A stretch of 64,000 nt of DNA from assembly GCA_938002655.1 (NCBI GenBank), contig CALLAC010000012.1:1-64000 (forward strand), read 5' to 3'. Shown piece after piece: positions 60,446 through 64,000 of this stretch. The translations under genes and the position numbers were made by a program. Positions within the stretch are counted from its first letter, which is position 1. Every line of letters starts with the position of its first letter. The stretch comes from an uncultured Cytophagales bacterium. Its GTDB lineage: Bacteria; Bacteroidota; Bacteroidia; Cytophagales; Thermonemataceae. The notes beneath the pieces are model-generated. The model ran no database searches and had not been told where the DNA came from. It saw only the letters and a list, made by a program, of their open reading frames with translations.

Positions 60446-62632
60446 ATGAGGTTTTTGTATTTCTTGAAGATTTTCGGACTTTTTTGGCTTTTTTCACTTC
60501 AATTTGTTTCTGCTCAACTAAAACCTTATGAAATTCCTGAAAATATTGAAGTAGAAAACATTAGTAAGTATTTTGTGTATTACGAAGATGCTTCCAAACT
60601 GATGTCGCTGAAAGAAATAGACAAAATGGAAGCAGAAAAATGGAAACCCATTACCAGAGATGACCCCAATTTAGGCTTTAAGAAAATCAATCTATGGCTT
60701 AAATTTCAGTTATACAACAATTCTAACAAAGCAGAAACTTTCTATTTAGAGTTTGACTATCCTCTTTTGGATAAAGTAGATATTTTTAGTAAAAATGGGG
60801 AAAGTTCTTGGGAAAAAGTAATCAACACAGTTGGAGATGCCGTTCCATTTAATACAAGACCTTTTTTTTACAGAAATTTCATTTTTCCACTCAAATTAGA
60901 ACCTTTTGAAACTCGCTCTTTTCTTATCAAAATTAATAGTGATAGCTCTTTGCAATTTCCTGCTTATCTTTACTCACTACCAAGGCTTATCAAACACATA
61001 GCCATTACAGATATACTCTTTGGCTTTTTTTATGGCATTTTACTCATAATGGGCATTTACAATTTGGTGCTATTCTTTGCAATTCGTAACAATAGCTATT
61101 TGTATTATGTAGTTTATATTGCTTTTTATGGTACGGTGCAAGCGGCACTCAACGGACACGCCTTTCAATACTTATGGCCCAATGCCACTTGGTGGGGAAA
61201 TACCGTAGTACCTGTGGGTTTGTGTGCAGGCGGAGCAGGGGCTATTCTGTTTATGATTTCTTTTTTAAGCACAGAAAAATATTTGCCTCGTTTTAATAAA
61301 GTTTTATGGGGCATTATAGCACTATTGGGAGTATTTTCTCTACTCGGCTTGGTACTTCCTTATTCTATTTCAGTAAGAATAGGTACCATAGCTATGCTGG
61401 TGGTAGGGATTGTGGAGTTATCAACGGGTTTGGTAGTTTGGCGTATCGGAAATAAATCGGCAATTTACTTTATTTTATCTTGGGCATTTTTTCTTGTAGG
61501 TATCATGACGGTAGCTCTTATTGCCGCAGGAGCTATCCCTAATCATCCTTTTTTACGTATTTCGCACCTTATAGGGGCAATGTTTCAGGTGGTAGGGTTG
61601 TCTTTTGCTTTGGCAGACAGAGTAAATACCATTCGCCGTGAACGTGCTTTGGCACAAGCAGAAGCCCTACGTGCTTTGGAAGAAAATGCTCGCATCATCA
61701 AGGAACAAAATGAAATGCTCGAACAAAAAGTTGCCGAAAGAACACGCCAGTTGCAACAAAAACAAGAAGAAATTCTTGCTCAAAACGAAGAATTACAACA
61801 ACAAAGAGAAGAAATTATGGCTCAAAGAGATTTTATTGCAAAGAAAAACAAAGAACTCACCGAGTTGAATACACATATGAGCCAAAGTATTCAATATGCC
61901 AGTCAGATACAAAAAGCTATTCTGCCTACCGAAGAAACCATTAGAAAATATGTAAGCGATTTTTTCCTTATTTATTTGCCCAAAGATATCGTTTCAGGAG
62001 ATTTTTACTGGTTTTCTCCAATAGAAAAACATCTGTTTTTTGCTGTCGTAGATTGTACAGGACACGGCGTACCAGGAGCTTTCATGAGTATGATAGGCAA
62101 TACCTTGCTCAATAAAATTATTAACGAGAATAAAATTTTTGACCCTGCTCAAATTCTTTCTGCTCTCAACGAAGGAGTAATCACCTCGCTCAGACAAAGA
62201 GAAACAGGCAATAACGATGGCATGGACGTATGTTTGTGCCGTATAGATGCAAAAAACGAAGAAGAATTTGAATTATATTTTGCAGGAGCCAGACGCCCCT
62301 TATACATCTTTAAAGACGATAACATTATTGAACTGAAAGGCTCGCGTAGTCATATCGGAGGCAGTGGTTTAGGAATGATGCAAAACCCTTACCAAACTTA
62401 TCATTGCTCACTTCAAAAAGGTGATGTTATTTACCTTTCTACTGATGGCTATACCGATAGTCCGAACCCCGATAGACAAAAATTTGGTACCGATAAACTC
62501 AGAACTTTACTTTTACTTTATGGCAAAGAACCCTTAGATAGACAATGCTATTTTTTGAAAGAAGAGCTTTTGATGTTTCAGAAAAATGCCACCCAAAGAG
62601 ATGATATTTTGGTAATGGGCATAAAACTATGA
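60446..62632 (+). CDS. 7TM-DISM receptor with SpoIIE/PP2C phosphatase output
   Basis: The 728-residue protein has a signal peptide (FGLFWLFSLQFVSAQ), a periplasmic 7TMR-DISMED2 sensor (about 30-180), seven membrane helices (about 185-395), a coiled coil (RALAQAEALRALEENARIIK onward to about 480) and a SpoIIE-type PP2C domain (GDFYWFSP, DCTGHGVPGAFMSMIG, GDVIYLSTDGYTDSPN, RDDILVMGIKL). It would dephosphorylate a STAS antagonist after an outside signal. A STAS/HATPase pair sits at 12.1-13.1 kb. Confidence 0.93.
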   Translation: MRFLYFLKIFGLFWLFSLQFVSAQLKPYEIPENIEVENISKYFVYYEDASKLMSLKEIDKMEAEKWKPITRDDPNLGFKKINLWLKFQLYNNSNKAETFYLEFDYPLLDKVDIFSKNGESSWEKVINTVGDAVPFNTRPFFYRNFIFPLKLEPFETRSFLIKINSDSSLQFPAYLYSLPRLIKHIAITDILFGFFYGILLIMGIYNLVLFFAIRNNSYLYYVVYIAFYGTVQAALNGHAFQYLWPNATWWGNTVVPVGLCAGGAGAILFMISFLSTEKYLPRFNKVLWGIIALLGVFSLLGLVLPYSISVRIGTIAMLVVGIVELSTGLVVWRIGNKSAIYFILSWAFFLVGIMTVALIAAGAIPNHPFLRISHLIGAMFQVVGLSFALADRVNTIRRERALAQAEALRALEENARIIKEQNEMLEQKVAERTRQLQQKQEEILAQNEELQQQREEIMAQRDFIAKKNKELTELNTHMSQSIQYASQIQKAILPTEETIRKYVSDFFLIYLPKDIVSGDFYWFSPIEKHLFFAVVDCTGHGVPGAFMSMIGNTLLNKIINENKIFDPAQILSALNEGVITSLRQRETGNNDGMDVCLCRIDAKNEEEFELYFAGARRPLYIFKDDNIIELKGSRSHIGGSGLGMMQNPYQTYHCSLQKGDVIYLSTDGYTDSPNPDRQKFGTDKLRTLLLLYGKEPLDRQCYFLKEELLMFQKNATQRDDILVMGIKL

Positions 62633-62751
62633 AATTTTATCTTGCAAGTACACACAAAACAAAAAAATATTTTATTTTTTTCTTGCTTTTCTTAAACTTT
62701 TGTTACACTTTTGCATAGTCTTCTTACGTATGCTTATTAACATCTCTCACG

Positions 62752-62771
62752 ACCCTCTTTTGACAGAGGGT
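62752..62771 (+). terminator. Hairpin with T-run upstream of murG
   Basis: ACCCTC (62752-62757) pairs with GAGGGT (62766-62771) and is followed by ATTTTTTTG. It lies 120 nt after the SpoIIE gene and 57 nt before the proposed murG start, so it is either the terminator of the former or an attenuator of the latter. Confidence 0.6.
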
Positions 62772-62828
62772 ATTTTTTTGCTTTTTCCAAGTTCATGTTT
62801 AACTTTGCTCATTGAAAGCACAAGCACA

Positions 62829-63920
62829 TTGAAAAAAGTAATTATTAGTGGTGGGGGTACAGGCGGACACATCTACCCTGCCATAGCTATAGCCAATGAA
62901 ATCAAACTACAAGCTCCTGCTACCGAAATTTTATTCGTAGGTGCGAATAATCGTATGGAAATGCAAAAAGTACCGCTAGCAGGCTATAAAATTATTGGTT
63001 TAGATATCGCTGGAATTGAGCGAAAGCTAAGTACTGAAAATTTACGCTTCCCTCTCAAACTCCTGAAAAGTCTTGTACAAGCTCGCAAAATTTTACAAAA
63101 ATTCAAGCCTGATATATGCATAGGTGTAGGAGGATACGCCAGTGCCCCTACATTGCTAATGGCCTCCCTGATGAATATTCCCACACTTATTCAAGAACAA
63201 AACAGCTATGCAGGTATTACCAACAAACTTTTATCAAGAAAAGCTAAAAAAATATGCGTAGCTTATCCCCAAATGGATAGATATTTTCCCAAAGAAAAAA
63301 TTGTTCTTACAGGCAACCCCGTACGGAAAGATATTTTAGAGCTTGAAAATAAACGGCTTAATGCTTTGCAATATTTTGGTTTGCAAGAAAACAAAAAAAC
63401 TATTCTGGCGATAGGCGGTAGCCTCGGAGCAAGAACTATCAATTTAAGTATACAAAAAAATATAAACAGACTTATAGAAAATGATATTCAGATGATTTGG
63501 CAAACGGGTAAAAACTTCTATGAAACTGCTCAAAAAAGTGTATCTGAAGCCCAAACAACCCTTATCAAGGTTTTTGATTTTATCAATGTAATGGATTTAG
63601 CCTATTCGGTGGCAGATGTAGTTGTTTCCAGAGCAGGGGCTTTATCAATTTCAGAATTATGTTTGGCAGGAAAGCCTTGTATTTTAGTTCCCTCGCCCAA
63701 TGTAGCCGAAGACCACCAAAGTAAAAATGCCAAAGTGCTTGTAAGTAATAGAGCCGCCTTAATGGTTGCCGATAAACACGCCGAAGCCTTTTTAGTAGGT
63801 GATGCGATTGATTTGCTCTTTGATGAAACCTTACAAAAAGAATTACAAAGAAATATTCGACGCTTTGCCAAACCCAATGCCGCCCAAGAAATCGTCAGAG
63901 AGATAATGCAGATTTGGTAA
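62829..63920 (+). CDS. murG: UDP-N-acetylglucosamine--lipid I N-acetylglucosaminyltransferase
   Basis: The 364-residue enzyme makes lipid II for peptidoglycan. KKVIISGGGTGGHIYPAIAI is the N-terminal Gly-rich loop; PTLIQEQNSYAGITNKLLSR, IGGSLGARTINL and VSRAGALSISELCLAGKPCI are family signatures. The start is taken as TTG at 62829 (about 5 residues before the Gly loop) because no ATG lies close; an in-frame ATG at 62730 would add 33 residues that run through the hairpin. A terminator follows at the window's end. Confidence 0.9.
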   Translation: MKKVIISGGGTGGHIYPAIAIANEIKLQAPATEILFVGANNRMEMQKVPLAGYKIIGLDIAGIERKLSTENLRFPLKLLKSLVQARKILQKFKPDICIGVGGYASAPTLLMASLMNIPTLIQEQNSYAGITNKLLSRKAKKICVAYPQMDRYFPKEKIVLTGNPVRKDILELENKRLNALQYFGLQENKKTILAIGGSLGARTINLSIQKNINRLIENDIQMIWQTGKNFYETAQKSVSEAQTTLIKVFDFINVMDLAYSVADVVVSRAGALSISELCLAGKPCILVPSPNVAEDHQSKNAKVLVSNRAALMVADKHAEAFLVGDAIDLLFDETLQKELQRNIRRFAKPNAAQEIVREIMQIW

Positions 63921-63924
63921 AAAA

Positions 63925-63956
63925 GAAAACGACAGGCTCGCGAACCTGTCGTTTTC
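63925..63956 (+). terminator. Terminator of murG
   Basis: GAAAACGACAGG (63925-63936) pairs perfectly with CCTGTCGTTTTC (63945-63956) around an 8-nt loop; a short T-rich run follows. Confidence 0.8.
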
Positions 63957-64000
63957 AGTTTAGTTTTTGATAATTTATGCAGTTAGCTCCTTCTTTTTAG

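Noticed and set aside
1-64000. tRNA, rRNA, CRISPR, prophage or integrase genes
   Set aside because: Looked for by typical sequence motifs and gene content; none seen by eye. A covariance-model scan would be needed to exclude small RNAs.

Overview
The window is a 64 kb piece of a Bacteroidota chromosome, most likely from the order Cytophagales or a near relative. It is AT-rich and densely coded. Lineage markers are a gliding-motility/type IX secretion C-terminal domain (1-1029), a subtilisin with a type IX sorting tail (2797-5298), the gliding protein GldC (22875-23216), a short 287-residue primary sigma factor (18364-19227), a DUF4834 protein, 7TM-DISM/SpoIIE signalling, and repeated -7 boxes of the form TAnnTTTG. 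No rRNA, tRNA, CRISPR array, prophage or intact insertion sequence was seen. The species cannot be named from the sequence alone.

Layout. 1-9.9 kb: end of a large surface protein, a decayed gene, thiolase, secreted subtilisin, a small HolD-like protein behind recQ, and an unusual amidohydrolase. 10-14 kb: thyA and aroC separated by a 13-unit heptamer repeat, a STAS/anti-sigma kinase pair and small membrane or secreted proteins. 14-26 kb: comEC, a wrecked Rpn-type nuclease/transposase, the two-lipoyl 2-oxoglutarate dehydrogenase E2, rpoD, purE, an FtsX-like permease, a DHHW protein, gldC, a nucleoside phosphorylase, a prenyl synthase and alanine dehydrogenase. 26-40 kb: signalling proteins, TolC, Bcp, a voltage-gated channel with a calcium-like filter, pyrF, aroK, der, TerC, mazG, degP and an aldehyde dehydrogenase. 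40.7-46 kb is the accessory part: a 1 kb stretch with no intact gene, a probable zinc cluster (MerC-like, DUF3299-like, ABC ATPase, His-rich permease, N-terminally truncated CobW GTPase) arranged around a 25-bp perfect palindrome, then a second Rpn-family relic. 46-64 kb: parE and recX (convergent, sharing a palindrome made of their own stop regions), arginase, a GT9 glycosyltransferase, a TonB-like protein, ansA, TolC, an epimerase, a PAS protein with no kinase catalytic domain, a phasin-like protein, a lipoprotein/TPR pair, a SpoIIE phosphatase and murG.

How the genes fit together. Most are housekeeping: nucleotide synthesis (thyA, purE, pyrF), the shikimate path (aroC, aroK), energy metabolism, replication and repair (recQ, parE, recX), translation (der) and envelope (murG, GT9). 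A partner-switching signalling set (STAS antagonist, HATPase anti-sigma factor, SpoIIE phosphatase) is present but spread out. The points most worth following are the zinc cluster with its palindromic operator, the TLEGWVD channel, the parE/recX stop-codon palindrome, the heptamer repeat and the two decayed Rpn genes.
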